Positions 7,928-17,977 are shown, counted from the first letter of the stretch. The stretch is 35,015 nt of DNA from Pseudomonadota bacterium (GCA_021780935.1 JAJXXT010000161.1:1-35015), one strand, 5' to 3'. Notes: generated from the letters alone by a model not told the origin. Program-made: numbers and translations.

Positions 7928-10132
7928 ATGACCGAGCACCAAGTCCCGTGGCCCGATGGCGAGGTGCTCGCCGGCATCGTCGAGCGGGTGACGTTCCACA
8001 ATGCCGAGAGCGGCTTCGCCGTGCTGCGGGTGAAGGCGCGCGGGCACCGCGACCTCGTCACCATCGTCGGCCACGCCGCCGCTATCGCCGCCGGCGAGTG
8101 GATCACCGCCACCGGGGAGTGGGTGAACGACCGCACCCACGGCCAGCAGTTCAAGGCACGGTTCCTGAAGACCTCCGCGCCGACCACGGCGGAGGGGATC
8201 GAGCGCTATCTCGGCTCAGGAATGATCCGCGGCATCGGCCCGGTCTATGCGAAGAAGCTGGTGCGCGGCTTCGGCGAGGCGGTGTTCGACATCATCGAAG
8301 GTGCGCCACAGCGCCTGCGCGAGGTGGGCGGGATCGGCGAGGTCCGGGCGAAGCGCATCGTCGATGCCTGGGCCGAGCAGAAGGTGATCCGCGAGATCAT
8401 GGTGTTTCTGCACAGCCACGGCGTCGGCACGGCCCGTGCCGTGCGCATCTTCAAGACCTACGGGGCCGACGCCATCCAGGTGATGAGCGAAAACCCGTAT
8501 CGGCTCGCGCGCGACATCCGTGGCATCGGCTTCAAGACGGCGGATGCGATCGCCGCCCGGCTCGGCATCGAGAAGACGGCGATGATCCGCGTCCGCGCCG
8601 GCATTGGCTATGCGCTGTCCGAGGCGATGGACGAGGGCCATTGCGGCCTGCCGGTCGCGGAACTGATCCCGCTCGCCGAGCGCCTGCTGGAGGTGCCGGA
8701 GGCGCTGATCCGCACCGCCCTCGATCTCGAACTGGCGGACGGCGCGGTGATCGCCGATCGCGTCGGCGAGGCGGACTGCGTCTTCCTCGCCGGCCTCTAC
8801 CATGCCGAGCGCAGCATCGCCGAGCGGCTGCGGGCGGTCGCTTCCGGCGCGCTGCCCTGGCCGGCGATCGACGCGGAAAAGGCCGTCCCCTGGGTCGAGC
8901 GCCGGATCGGCATGACGCTCGCCGAGAGCCAGCGCCAGGCGGTCGGCCTCGCCCTTGCCTCCAAGCTGCTGGTGATTACCGGCGGCCCTGGTGTCGGCAA
9001 GACGACGATCATGCGGGCGATCCTCACCATCCTCGCCGCCAAGGCGGTGCGGATCCTGCTCGCGGCCCCGACCGGACGGGCGGCGAAGCGGATGAGCGAG
9101 GCGACCGGGTTCGCGGCCAGGACGATCCATCGCCTGCTGGAGGTCGATCCGCGCACCGGCGGGTTCCGGCGCGGGCCGGATCACCTCCTGGAATGCGACC
9201 TGCTGGTCATCGACGAGGCCTCCATGGTCGACGTGCTGCTGATGCACGCGCTGACCCGGGCGATCCCCGCGGCGGCCGCCCTGCTGGTGGTGGGCGACGT
9301 GGATCAGCTGCCCTCGGTCGGGCCCGGCCAGGTGCTGGCAGACCTGATCGGCTCGGGCGCGGTGCCGGTGGTGCGGCTGACCGAGATCTTCCGCCAGGCG
9401 GCATCCAGCCGGATCATCACCAGCGCGCACCGGATCAATCGCGGCGAGATGCCGGACCTGACCCGCGCCGAGGCGGGGAGCGATTTCCACTTCGTCCAGG
9501 CCGACGACCCGGAGACGGCTGTCGCGCGCATCATCGATCTGGTGAAGACCCGCATCCCCCGGCGCTTCGGCCTCGATCCGGTGCGCGACATCCAGGTGCT
9601 CTGCCCGATGGCCCGCGGCGGGGTTGGCGCCCGGTCGCTCAACATCGATCTCCAGGCCGCGCTGAATGGCGAGGCTGTGCCGAAGATCGAGAAATTCGGC
9701 TGGACCTTTGCGCCCGGCGACAAGGTCATGCAGATCGAGAACGACCACGACCGCGAGGTCTATAACGGCGATATTGGCCTCATCGCGGCAATCGATACCG
9801 AGGAGGCCGAGATCACCGTGCGGTTCGACGGGCGGGACGTGACCTATGGCCTTGGCGATCTGGATGCGCTGGTGCCGGCCTATGCGGCGACGATCCACAA
9901 GGCGCAGGGCTCGGAATACCCCGCGGTGGTGATCCCGATGCTGACGCAGCACTACGCCATGCTGCAACGGAACCTGCTCTATACCGGCATCACGCGGGGC
10001 AAGCGGCTGGTCGTGCTCGTCGGCAGCCGGAAGGCGGTGGCCATCGCGGTGCGCAATGTCTCGGGCCGGCGGCGGTGGTCGAAGCTGCGGGAATGGCTTG
10101 CTGCGTTGCCGGCTGGAGCGGTCGCCTACTGA
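7928..10132 (+). CDS. RecD2-like ATP-dependent 5'-3' DNA helicase (SF1)
   Basis: A 734-aa superfamily 1B helicase like RecD2, which acts without RecBC in replication-fork repair. An N-terminal OB-like region (about 12-90) is followed by tandem helix-hairpin-helix repeats typical of RecD2 (GIGPVYAKKL near 103, GGIGEVRAKRI near 139, RGIGFKTADAIA near 200). The helicase core follows: Walker A GGPGVGKT at about 352-359, motif II LLVIDEAS near 427, GDVDQLPSVGPG near 458, and C-terminal motif V/VI blocks including ATIHKAQGSEYP and YTGITRGK. The length and domain order suit RecD2 rather than RecD of RecBCD. ATG 7928 gives the family's usual N terminus, though only a weak AGG precedes it. The gene converges with the defence operon; the 276 bases between them hold no recognisable gene. 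Confidence 0.92.
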   Translation: MTEHQVPWPDGEVLAGIVERVTFHNAESGFAVLRVKARGHRDLVTIVGHAAAIAAGEWITATGEWVNDRTHGQQFKARFLKTSAPTTAEGIERYLGSGMIRGIGPVYAKKLVRGFGEAVFDIIEGAPQRLREVGGIGEVRAKRIVDAWAEQKVIREIMVFLHSHGVGTARAVRIFKTYGADAIQVMSENPYRLARDIRGIGFKTADAIAARLGIEKTAMIRVRAGIGYALSEAMDEGHCGLPVAELIPLAERLLEVPEALIRTALDLELADGAVIADRVGEADCVFLAGLYHAERSIAERLRAVASGALPWPAIDAEKAVPWVERRIGMTLAESQRQAVGLALASKLLVITGGPGVGKTTIMRAILTILAAKAVRILLAAPTGRAAKRMSEATGFAARTIHRLLEVDPRTGGFRRGPDHLLECDLLVIDEASMVDVLLMHALTRAIPAAAALLVVGDVDQLPSVGPGQVLADLIGSGAVPVVRLTEIFRQAASSRIITSAHRINRGEMPDLTRAEAGSDFHFVQADDPETAVARIIDLVKTRIPRRFGLDPVRDIQVLCPMARGGVGARSLNIDLQAALNGEAVPKIEKFGWTFAPGDKVMQIENDHDREVYNGDIGLIAAIDTEEAEITVRFDGRDVTYGLGDLDALVPAYAATIHKAQGSEYPAVVIPMLTQHYAMLQRNLLYTGITRGKRLVVLVGSRKAVAIAVRNVSGRRRWSKLREWLAALPAGAVAY

Positions 10133-10408
10133 CACTATCGACCAGCCTGGCTGGCAGCGGCCGAGGTTGCCCAACAGGATAGTCTCCACCTTGGAAGAGA
10201 AAGATGTCAAAGTGGAAGTTCGCGTCCGCACGGCCTAGCGGTAGCTTTCGCCCCGCTGGAGACCCGATACCGCTCCGCCGCCCGAATGGGTGTGCACCGA
10301 AACAGCCATTTGAGTCTTTTGTTGCAGACGGCCGTGCCTCGACCGCCAGATCAACGATCAAGGCTGGCTTCACGCCACCCAGACTGACTCGGTGGATCGT
10401 GGTTGATC

Positions 10409-11902
10409 CTAACGGGGACAGGGAAGACGGTCAGCGTCGACGGACCAGCACAGCTGAGAATAGATGCAAGCGCGACAACAGAGGTGGCTTTCTAGGACGT
10501 CGATCTTGCATCTCACTCCGCGGAACCCTCTCAGCTCCTCGTGCGCGCAATGAATGATGTCGCCGCTTTCCGTATAGGACGCCTCCGTTCTTCCTGTGAC
10601 TGGGTGTAGGGCCGCAACGCCCTGAGCGCGTGCTCGTGGCCACTCGTGAAAGTCGCATGCCGGCCCCACGGGAGCGGCAGTCTTAAAGAACCAGTGCTCG
10701 CCAGTCGCCACAAGGTACTCAGGATGCCTCCCTCCCGCGTGAACCGCTAATCTCGGACTGCCTGTATCGGCTTGCTCGTCCTCGACCACCACTATGGGGG
10801 CCATGCTCGGCCGGGCCGCCTCACGCCGTCCCAGATCAGGCGGAAAACCAGGAAACTCGGCCACGGGACGGGGACCGAGATCCGCGCGCCCCAGCATTCG
10901 GAGCAGCCTCGTCTCGAACGCCGCACCATTGGCCGACAAAGCAGCGATCAAGTCCGCGAGCTTGGTCGGATCGCGAGGATCTTCCAGCGCCTGACCTTCA
11001 TAGTCCACAATTGCGAAGGGGCGGTTCGCTGAGATCGCAATCAGAGCTGGCCACACTGAACGCGTCGGATAGGTGCGGCGGCTCCCCCCACTCTCGCGGG
11101 TCACGACAACCACCCCCCGAAAAATGCGCGAGATTTGATCCGACTTGAGGACCTCATAAGCCTCTGCGACGGACAGCGTCAGCGGGAGCGTATCAACAAG
11201 TCGCGGCCGATGAAGCAGACGGAACAGCGCCGCGTGTCGGTCAAGGACATTCTCACGGCTCACGAAGCAGTGGATTAGTCCGACGTTGGGCACCCCATCG
11301 CCGGTAAAAACATCGATGGGTTCCTCAAATATGACCACCCAGCGGCCGGCCGTTGATACGACCCTGCGGAGAGTCGAACAACCAAGCGGATCAAGCGACG
11401 CCACATAGGTCCGCAGATCACTTAGCCATTCTGCCCATTCCGCTAAAATCGGATGATCTCTCCTCCCTGACTTCAGGTCGGCGATGGCGCCACTTATCAA
11501 TTCCGCCATGGCGCGCGCGTCGAGCTGCGCACCGCGCGGCTGGCGTGGCGCCCCCGCATCATAGGCCTTCGCTTCTACAAGCACGACCGGTGCTCGCGTC
11601 TGCGGCGCGACGCCTAGGTAGTCAAAGTAAAGTCTTTCCTCTTCGGGATCCCAACTCCTTGCCTCCTCCACTACCTGGTCCGGATCGTCGGGATCCCAGT
11701 CGAGCGCCCGCAACATCCGGTCGATAAGAAAGCGCCGAGTCGATCGTTCCAATAGCTCGTCGTCATCCGCGCCAGGCGGCGCTTCGCCGCGCGCGACCTC
11801 TCGCGCATACTGGCTGCGGATATTCCGTTCTTCAGCCTGAAAGGCTTCGAAAGCGCTACGAAGCGCCTTGAGAAATGCCGCGATCGCCGCTGCTTCGCTC
11901 AA
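10409..11902 (-). CDS. Predicted PD-(D/E)XK nuclease (HsdR_N-like), second gene of putative defence operon
   Basis: A 497-aa protein of no family I can name. Residues 50-115 resemble the N-terminal nuclease domain of type I restriction HsdR proteins: a helix ERSTRRFLIDRMLRALDWD, then a strand with Asp94 (YFDYLG) and, 15 residues later, the strand VVLVEAKAY giving Glu110-x-Lys112. That is a complete D...ExK active site. The middle is alpha/beta with no further motif. The C terminus is Cys-rich (CAHEE, VRCKID, HLCCRACIYSQLC), possibly binding zinc or iron-sulfur. The start ATG 11902 overlaps the upstream STAND gene by four bases, so the two should be translated as a unit. Base composition is visibly less G+C rich than recD2 next door, which suggests transfer. 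Role inferred: an effector or partner nuclease in phage defence. Confidence 0.65.
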   Translation of the reverse strand: MSEAAAIAAFLKALRSAFEAFQAEERNIRSQYAREVARGEAPPGADDDELLERSTRRFLIDRMLRALDWDPDDPDQVVEEARSWDPEEERLYFDYLGVAPQTRAPVVLVEAKAYDAGAPRQPRGAQLDARAMAELISGAIADLKSGRRDHPILAEWAEWLSDLRTYVASLDPLGCSTLRRVVSTAGRWVVIFEEPIDVFTGDGVPNVGLIHCFVSRENVLDRHAALFRLLHRPRLVDTLPLTLSVAEAYEVLKSDQISRIFRGVVVVTRESGGSRRTYPTRSVWPALIAISANRPFAIVDYEGQALEDPRDPTKLADLIAALSANGAAFETRLLRMLGRADLGPRPVAEFPGFPPDLGRREAARPSMAPIVVVEDEQADTGSPRLAVHAGGRHPEYLVATGEHWFFKTAAPVGPACDFHEWPRARAQGVAALHPVTGRTEASYTESGDIIHCAHEELRGFRGVRCKIDVLESHLCCRACIYSQLCWSVDADRLPCPR

Positions 11903-14900
11903 CGCAGCAGGTCCGGGAGTTCATAGAGCAGCCTAAGGGCATCCGGCCAACCTGCGGATGAGAAGGTCTTAAGGACGGCAACAAGTTGGGCGCGCCTCGC
12001 AGGGTCTTCGAAGATTGCGCGATAATCAGCTAGATAGACCCGAACAAGCGAGACCAAGATCTCGGCGCCCAGCGATTCGAATTGGTAATTCTCGGCAACT
12101 GCAGGTCCGGTAATGATGGAAGCGACATGATCGAAAACGTCGGCTGGCGACGCCTCCGCAAGGAAGACATAAAGCTCGATCAGGTGGTGAATGACCTGCG
12201 CCGAGCCATGCCGGCCGATCTGATCCAGCTGTTCGTGGTAGTCCTGCAAGAAAGCTCGCTTCTCTGAATCAGCGGCAACACCCTGGGATTCTTCGGCAGA
12301 TTGGCGGAACGCCCCCGATCCAAAATAGAATTGGTTGCACGCGTGACCGAGAAGTCGATCGCCGGCGACGTACAGCGCCTCCATCGGAGCCTTGTCAGCG
12401 TCGGATGCGGCGCCCGAACGCAGAATCGGTTCCGCCTTTTGCTTTGCGTCGACCGCAGCGGCCATGACGCGTTCGAGGACGCGCTTCGCGCGCCCACGTA
12501 GCGCCACGTCTTCCGGCTTGACCGGCGATCGATAGCCGAGGAATAGGGCCCGGCGGAGACTGGAGAGCATGGCCCAAAGGAGCGGTTCGCCCTTGACTAG
12601 ATCATTGACCCACGTCTCGAAGCGAACCCATGCGCGAGCGTTGTCGGCGGTCACGCACAGCCAGGCGACGAGATTGCCAGCCGCTTCATAGAAGTCGTTG
12701 GGCCCAGGCCGCTCCCCGTCGCCCCGCGCCGGGACACGATCAAGGATATCCGACAGTAGCTGCTCCGCGCGCACAGCATCGGCGCTGACAATCCGATGCA
12801 GCGGTCCACCGATGAAATAGGCGAGGACGTCTATGCTGGGCTCGTTCTTCGCCACGTATTCTGCAAGCCCCCACATTCGGTCGCGGGCCACGTCCCACAA
12901 GCCGTTGACCGATTGGGCCACCTGCAGCCGCACGGTCCGGGCCGGATCCCTGACGAAGATTTCCAGGTCGTCCAAAATCGCCTGGTGCGTGCTTGCGAAG
13001 CGCTGGGCCAGCCGCATGGCAGATGACGCCGCGTGAACCCGCACATCCCAATTGCCCCAAGCCATCAGGCCGCCTTCGTTCTCGGCTTGGCGGGGCTCTG
13101 GATATTGGCTTTTGCCAAGCCGAACGTTCAGCGCGAGTAACCGCTCGAGATCGGGATGACCTTCGTGAGCGGGATCATAGCCTTCATCGGTCGCTATCCG
13201 CTCGACGGCCTCGCTCACCGCGCCCCAGCTCGAATGCAACAGCTCGGCGTGCGGTGGGGGATTGGTAGCCCTATCAATCAGGTCCACCACGTCTGTGGCC
13301 ATACCCCAGAGCTTTGGAACGTCCGCCTTGACGTCGGCGCCGATTCCCGACTTTAGGGCTTCCTCTAGCGCCTTGGATGCGGCGCGAAGTGAGCGGTCCG
13401 GCTCCCTTTCGAGGTCGACGCCGTCGCGGATGAGAAGGAAATCAGTGACGTGGTTCGCCGGTCCCCAACTCGTGTGGGTCGAAACAAAAGGGGGATTTCC
13501 GCGCAACCGATTCTCGGAGGCCAATCCCTCCCGGAATAACTTCATCGCGACCGTGGCGAGCTCGTCTTCCGAAACCTCGGAGAGCCAGCGCGCCAAGAGC
13601 GAGCGCCACCAATTTCCGCCGGGCGTATCTTCCAGCAGATCCGGTCCGAGCGCTGCTGTCTCGAACACCTCTCGTTCTCGAGGCGACCGCGTTGGATAGA
13701 CCTTTCGCAGGTAAATGACGGCGTCTCTTGCCAGACCCCGGATGTTTGCGAAGGCGGGGGTCGAGGCTATCGGCCAGAGCAGATCGTCGGCGACCCCCAA
13801 CCGCTCCGATGCGATCCGCAAAAGCCGCGCCCAGACCGAAGATCCCGCCTCGCTTGCCGCCGCGATTTCGACGACCATCCGGAAATTGCTGGCATCCGTC
13901 GTCGTCAGAAAGCGCACGAACGCGCCCAGAACATCGTCTTCGGAAGACGTGCCCCGGCGCGGTCCTTGTCGCCAGTCCTGCAATGACTGGAATTCATCTA
14001 CAACGCGGATGGTTTTGCCGTCGACTTCGATCCTCAGGACATCCGGCCCATCACCGCGTCGTTCACTCGCTGCAGCGCCGTTAGCCGCACCGATCACAGC
14101 CGCGACGGCCTCGGCAGGAGCTGCATTCAGAAAAATCTGAATCGCTCGGTTCAGATGCCAGTAGGCGTGCTCATATTCCTGCTTTCGGTTGGTTGTCAGG
14201 GGCAAAATGCGGCTCGCTTGCCCGCCAAGCCAACTCTTTCCGTCTTGAGGCGCGGGCCGCGCGAACAAGGTCGCGTAAACCGTCGCCACAAATGAAGCAT
14301 CATGGGGAATGATATATCGCACCCCCTCCGCCAGCCACGGAGCCTCGGTGTGGGCATGCTCGGAGAAGTGCGGCTCTTCGAAAATCTGTCGGAGCAGCGA
14401 GCGCGACGCGCTGGGATCGGAGCCATAGCTCTTCGCCACGCAGCGAATGCCGGCAATCGTGATCGACGACATGTATGGGGTCACCGACCAGGCCAAACGC
14501 AGCAGCGCCCTTGATGCCGAACCGAAAGCCGCGACGAAGCTCGCGTCACTGAAATCCGCCCGCTCGGAGAGGGACCAGAGGAGAAAGCGCGCGCCATCGG
14601 CGAAATCGCGATGACCTTGGCTGGCGACCGCTTCGGCCACCACAGACCAAACCCGCCCAACCGAAGGCGAGACACCATCGGTCCACGTCATGCCGACGAA
14701 GCGAGCCAGCCTCGAAAGCATAGATCCAGCGACGGCGCGGTCCGTGGCGCTCGTTAGAGTCGCGATCAATCCCTGAACGTCGGCCTCGCTTTCGACCCGC
14801 TCCGCGACTGTCCGCAGCGCGACACTCGCCACGATCGGATCCACGTTGGTCGATGACGCGATGGTACTCAGAAGTTTCCAGGATTGAGATCGAGCGACGT

Positions 14901-16821
14901 CGTCGCCTTGCCAAATGCGCTCCATCGCAAAGCGCAGCGCTGGCCCGAGCAGCAATCCCGCACCAGGATCATCCGAGACTTGCTCTGTAAGGCGATCGAT
15001 ATCGTTCCACGAGAGATAGTAGCGACCGGCGACGTGATCGAAGAGTACGTGGTGGGCGAAGGCGACCAGGTCGCCCGCCGGGACGAGAACACCTGCCTGC
15101 AGAACACCGTCCAGCGCGTCGTGCTGAACGTCGATTTGCGGAACGCTCAACCGGCGACTAGCTACCATCACAGTGATCGCGGCGGACGCCGCGCGCTTCA
15201 AAGGCTGCGTCGGGAGGCGTTCGTCTTCGTATCGATCAATCAGCTCCGACTGCGTCGTGACGGTTCGGATGTCCGCGGAGGCAACACCGCCCTTTATCAA
15301 GTCCGCCGCCAACGACAGGTTGAAGATATTCTTCAGCAGGTTCTTCAGTTTGAGCGGCGCGGTCTCTATCAGCGCACCGAGCTGCGGCGCGTCTCGGCCG
15401 ATCTCTGCAAGCTCGGCCGGCGACAATGCTTTGATGAGGAAGTGCCGGGCGCCGCCAAGCCGCTGTTCGGCGTAGGTTGGGTTCGGAGGATCGCCGCGCA
15501 TTGCTTCGCGGAAGCGGCGGCCGTTGATCAGATCGAAGGTGCGGATCGACGCTACGATCGACCATCGGCCGCCAATCTTCGGCAGCGCGAGTTCAATCAG
15601 CGAGGCGAACACAGCTTCCGAGGGACCGCTCCGCGAGGCGTCGAGCGCGTCAATTATGAGGATACCCGGCGTTTTGCCGGGCCAAGCCGCCAACACTTCA
15701 AGAAGATCGTGTTGCAGCCCAAGTTCACCTTTCAGTGCGGAAAGCGTGGAGATGCCAGCCAACCGATCAACCGACAGGAAAACAAGCGGGGTGGGTTGCT
15801 GACGGACTTGATCGGCGAGCGTGACGAGCACGCCCGTCTTGCCTGCGCCCGGCTCGCCGATCACAAGGAGACTGCCGCCGTCGATGGCGGCCTTCAGCGC
15901 CGCTAGACATTCTCGCGCGACTGGCACGCGCCGGTCCGCCTCCAGCACCGCATGGCGCGCAAGCCGTTCACATTCGTCGCGCGTGTATTTGTGAAGAGCC
16001 GCAATATCTGCGTCGAACCCGGGAGCGCGCGTTTCGGGGTAGCCGGCGGATCGCAGCGCACGCGCCAAGCCGGGCCGATCAGCTGAGGCCCCGCTACGGA
16101 TCAGCTGCCGAACAATGTCCAACAGCGCCAGGGTCGGCGGGCCACCGAGTTCCGTCCCCTCATAAAGGCGTGATCCGACAACGCTGGTCATTTCGCGCCA
16201 ATCTGCGCTCGTGGCATCGACGCCAAAGCGCCGAATGCGGAACAACCTGGCAAGTTCGTCCAAGTCACCGTCAGTTATCGGCGCGCCTGTCTTGGCGTTC
16301 CAGGCGCGATCAGCGTGCTGCCTGAAGATATTGAGGGCACCGCGTTGTGCCTCGGGCACGCGCCCTAACACGTCCCCCCATGTCCCACCGCGGTCGAACT
16401 GCCGGCATGCCTCTTCCAAGGCATCGATGGATCGCGGGGCGCTTTCCGCAATAGCGAGGACCGCAGCGACCCGGCTGGGATCTAAAGCAACAGCCTTCGC
16501 TCGCCGATCGACGAGGAACGCGACGAGCTGGGCGATGGTTGTGGCGAGCGCGGAATCTGCGCCACGTTCCAGTGCTGGGCGGGTCTTGCACTGGACGTAG
16601 ATTGCGCCGCCATCGGTCAGCCGCAGGACGGCATCGTCCAGAGTGTCGCCAGTTTCAAACTGCAGCTCCACGGGGCGGAGATCGACGACCAATCCGAACC
16701 GACCGCCGATAGGCATGTCGGCGACGAGGTGCGCGGCGAACCACGTTCCGACCATAGCCTGGAACGACATGCCGGCTTCGGTCGCGCGGCCACCGGCGGT
16801 TTGGTTCCCAGATCCACCCAT
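11899..16821 (-). CDS. Avs-like STAND NTPase with N-terminal nuclease domain (putative antiphage defence)
   Basis: A 1640-aa protein with three parts. Residues 20-110 look like a Cap4/Mrr-type restriction nuclease domain: GTWFAAHLVAD, Glu56, Asp63, and the strand AIYVQCKTR giving Gln77-x-Lys79. Residues 300-640 form a STAND-type P-loop NTPase: Walker A GEPGAGKT at 322-329, Walker B GILIIDALDA at 386-395, a sensor strand IVASIRTFDL, then a winged-helix-like stretch. From about 650 to the end it is alpha-helical with repeat character and no enzyme motif, as in the sensor arms of Avs (AVAST) proteins. Nuclease-STAND-helical repeat order and length match that group, in which binding of a phage protein triggers oligomerisation and DNA cleavage. 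Assignment to a numbered Avs type is not possible by eye. ATG 16821 has no clear ribosome binding site; Met18 is an alternative start. Confidence 0.75.
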   Translation of the reverse strand: MGGSGNQTAGGRATEAGMSFQAMVGTWFAAHLVADMPIGGRFGLVVDLRPVELQFETGDTLDDAVLRLTDGGAIYVQCKTRPALERGADSALATTIAQLVAFLVDRRAKAVALDPSRVAAVLAIAESAPRSIDALEEACRQFDRGGTWGDVLGRVPEAQRGALNIFRQHADRAWNAKTGAPITDGDLDELARLFRIRRFGVDATSADWREMTSVVGSRLYEGTELGGPPTLALLDIVRQLIRSGASADRPGLARALRSAGYPETRAPGFDADIAALHKYTRDECERLARHAVLEADRRVPVARECLAALKAAIDGGSLLVIGEPGAGKTGVLVTLADQVRQQPTPLVFLSVDRLAGISTLSALKGELGLQHDLLEVLAAWPGKTPGILIIDALDASRSGPSEAVFASLIELALPKIGGRWSIVASIRTFDLINGRRFREAMRGDPPNPTYAEQRLGGARHFLIKALSPAELAEIGRDAPQLGALIETAPLKLKNLLKNIFNLSLAADLIKGGVASADIRTVTTQSELIDRYEDERLPTQPLKRAASAAITVMVASRRLSVPQIDVQHDALDGVLQAGVLVPAGDLVAFAHHVLFDHVAGRYYLSWNDIDRLTEQVSDDPGAGLLLGPALRFAMERIWQGDDVARSQSWKLLSTIASSTNVDPIVASVALRTVAERVESEADVQGLIATLTSATDRAVAGSMLSRLARFVGMTWTDGVSPSVGRVWSVVAEAVASQGHRDFADGARFLLWSLSERADFSDASFVAAFGSASRALLRLAWSVTPYMSSITIAGIRCVAKSYGSDPSASRSLLRQIFEEPHFSEHAHTEAPWLAEGVRYIIPHDASFVATVYATLFARPAPQDGKSWLGGQASRILPLTTNRKQEYEHAYWHLNRAIQIFLNAAPAEAVAAVIGAANGAAASERRGDGPDVLRIEVDGKTIRVVDEFQSLQDWRQGPRRGTSSEDDVLGAFVRFLTTTDASNFRMVVEIAAASEAGSSVWARLLRIASERLGVADDLLWPIASTPAFANIRGLARDAVIYLRKVYPTRSPREREVFETAALGPDLLEDTPGGNWWRSLLARWLSEVSEDELATVAMKLFREGLASENRLRGNPPFVSTHTSWGPANHVTDFLLIRDGVDLEREPDRSLRAASKALEEALKSGIGADVKADVPKLWGMATDVVDLIDRATNPPPHAELLHSSWGAVSEAVERIATDEGYDPAHEGHPDLERLLALNVRLGKSQYPEPRQAENEGGLMAWGNWDVRVHAASSAMRLAQRFASTHQAILDDLEIFVRDPARTVRLQVAQSVNGLWDVARDRMWGLAEYVAKNEPSIDVLAYFIGGPLHRIVSADAVRAEQLLSDILDRVPARGDGERPGPNDFYEAAGNLVAWLCVTADNARAWVRFETWVNDLVKGEPLLWAMLSSLRRALFLGYRSPVKPEDVALRGRAKRVLERVMAAAVDAKQKAEPILRSGAASDADKAPMEALYVAGDRLLGHACNQFYFGSGAFRQSAEESQGVAADSEKRAFLQDYHEQLDQIGRHGSAQVIHHLIELYVFLAEASPADVFDHVASIITGPAVAENYQFESLGAEILVSLVRVYLADYRAIFEDPARRAQLVAVLKTFSSAGWPDALRLLYELPDLLR

Positions 16822-17216
16822 CTATGGCGTCATCTATCGTAAAGCTCTGCTAGGTCGCGCATGGACAAGCCTCCATAGCCAGGTAAACCCTCCTTGTCCC
16901 GAATCCAGTTTTTGATCCGAACACTAGAATTATGTCCCTTGGTCGATACTGCCAAACCGCTTGCGGGAGGCGCTAAGGCTCCCCCGAGATGACCATCCTG
17001 ACCCCGATCACTCGTATAGCGCAATGTCCGCATTCGAGCGACAATACGAGAGCAGCGGAAAGACCGCACTGGGCGCGAACGGACCACCGGACCAGGAATG
17101 GCCAAGGTTGCCTACGGACCAGCTTTGACCGCTGTCGATCTGCAGGTCAAAGGCCCGCTTCCGTTCGAGTACGGTTGCATGAGTTGGGGAGCGGCGGCCG
17201 GGGCCTAGCACGATTC
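16822..17216. other. Divergent intergenic region between the STAND gene and the broken ardC
   Basis: About 400 bases less G+C rich than the surroundings, with AT-rich patches (around 16909-16935). Both divergent promoters should lie here, but I see no clear -35/-10 pair. ATGGA/TCCAT form a small inverted repeat at about 16861-16876, close to the STAND start, and could be an operator. A minus-strand frame (17105 to 16830) has no family resemblance I can name. Confidence 0.4.
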
Positions 17217-17298
17217 GAGAGTGAGAGTTCAGCCGGGGCGGCCGTGACGGGTTCAGGACCGCGAGAGAGGCTCGCGGCGCTCGTCGCGGAGATCCGCG
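17217..17298 (+). promoter_or_regulatory. Structured RNA leader, copy 1 (upstream of broken ardC)
   Basis: It starts with GAGAGTGAGAG. Outer stem: GTGACGGG (17244-17251) pairs with CTCGTCGC (17280-17287). Inner hairpin: CCGCGAG (17259-17265) and CTCGCGG (17271-17277) around loop AGAGG. The Shine-Dalgarno GGAG follows at 17288-17291, adjoining the outer stem, with ATG at 17299. The same layout with compensating base changes lies before the 131-aa gene and parB, so the fold is conserved rather than accidental. Confidence 0.75.
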
Positions 17299-17951
17299 AT
17301 GTCACGTTCATCGGCTCGCGCTCGTACCGGTCAGGACCGGGCGAGCCTGTATTCGGAAATCACCGACAAGATCATCGCCGAGCTGGAAGCCGGGCGCCTG
17401 CCCTGGGTCCAGCCCTGGGGCGCTTCGGGCGCTGGGGCGGCGGTCGGCCTGCCGAAGAACGCCGCCACCGGCAGGCGTTATTCGGGGATCAACGTGCTGA
17501 TCCTCTGGGGCGCAGTCATCGAGCATGGCTATTCCGGCCAGGCCTGGCTCACCTTCCGCCAGGCGCTCGCACTCAGCGGCAATGTCCGCAAGGGTGAGCG
17601 CGGCACCACGGTGGTCTACGCCGACCGCTTCGTGCCCGATGCCGAGCGGGAGCGCGCCGACCGCGACGGAGACGAGCCGAGCGCCATCCCGTTCCTCAAG
17701 CGCTTCACCGTGTTCAACACCGATCAGTGCGAGGGACTGCCCGACACGATCGCATCCACGGCCCCACCGGTTCCCGAGGGCCTCATTCTGCCGCAGGCCG
17801 AGGCGCTGATCCGGGCCAGCGGCGCCGACATCAGGATCGGCGGTGATCGTGCGTTCTATTCGGTCATCGGCGACTTCATTCAGGTGCCGCCGCCCCAGGC
17901 CTACTTCGAGCCGGTGAACTGGCATCGCACGGCTCTCCACGAGCTCGGCCA
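17299..17951 (+). pseudogene. ArdC-like antirestriction protein, 5' part (217 codons), interrupted by RIT element
   Basis: ArdC proteins carry an N-terminal single-strand DNA-binding domain and a C-terminal zinc metallopeptidase-like domain. They shield incoming conjugative DNA from restriction. This part holds the whole N domain (YSEITDKIIAELEAGRLPW, GRRYSGINVLILW, GNVRKGERGTTVVYADRF, FLKRFTVFNTDQCEGLP) and reaches the HELGH zinc motif (214-218), where the RIT element begins. The frame then runs 18 codons into the element and stops at 18009. The missing parts are at 21318-21407 and 29158-29409. All three join in frame to 329 aa. ATG 17299 follows GGAG of the structured leader. Confidence 0.92.
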
Positions 17952-17977
17952 TAATGCCGCGATCCGGATTATGCCGC
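17950..17977 (+). repeat. RIT element 28-bp inverted repeat, left copy
   Basis: Positions 17950-17977 are the exact reverse complement of 21265-21292 over 28 bases; the key core is CCGCGATCCGGATTATGCCG. It contains two facing copies of an 8-bp arm, TAATGCCG (17952-17959) and TTATGCCG (17969-17976). Confidence 0.9.

Noticed and set aside
8216..10231. 671-codon open frame on the minus strand opposite the RecD2-like gene
   Set aside because: It is antisense to a gene with full helicase motifs. Long antisense frames are expected at this G+C content, and its translation is Arg/His/Asp-rich with no family resemblance.
14884..15906. 340-codon plus-strand frame inside the STAND gene
   Set aside because: It runs antisense over the NTPase domain, has no ribosome binding site and low-complexity composition.
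16830..17105. Minus-strand 91-codon frame upstream of the STAND gene
   Set aside because: Its end (NWIRDKEGLPGYGGLSMRDL) looked protein-like, but it is in another frame from the STAND gene, lacks a ribosome binding site and matches no family I know.
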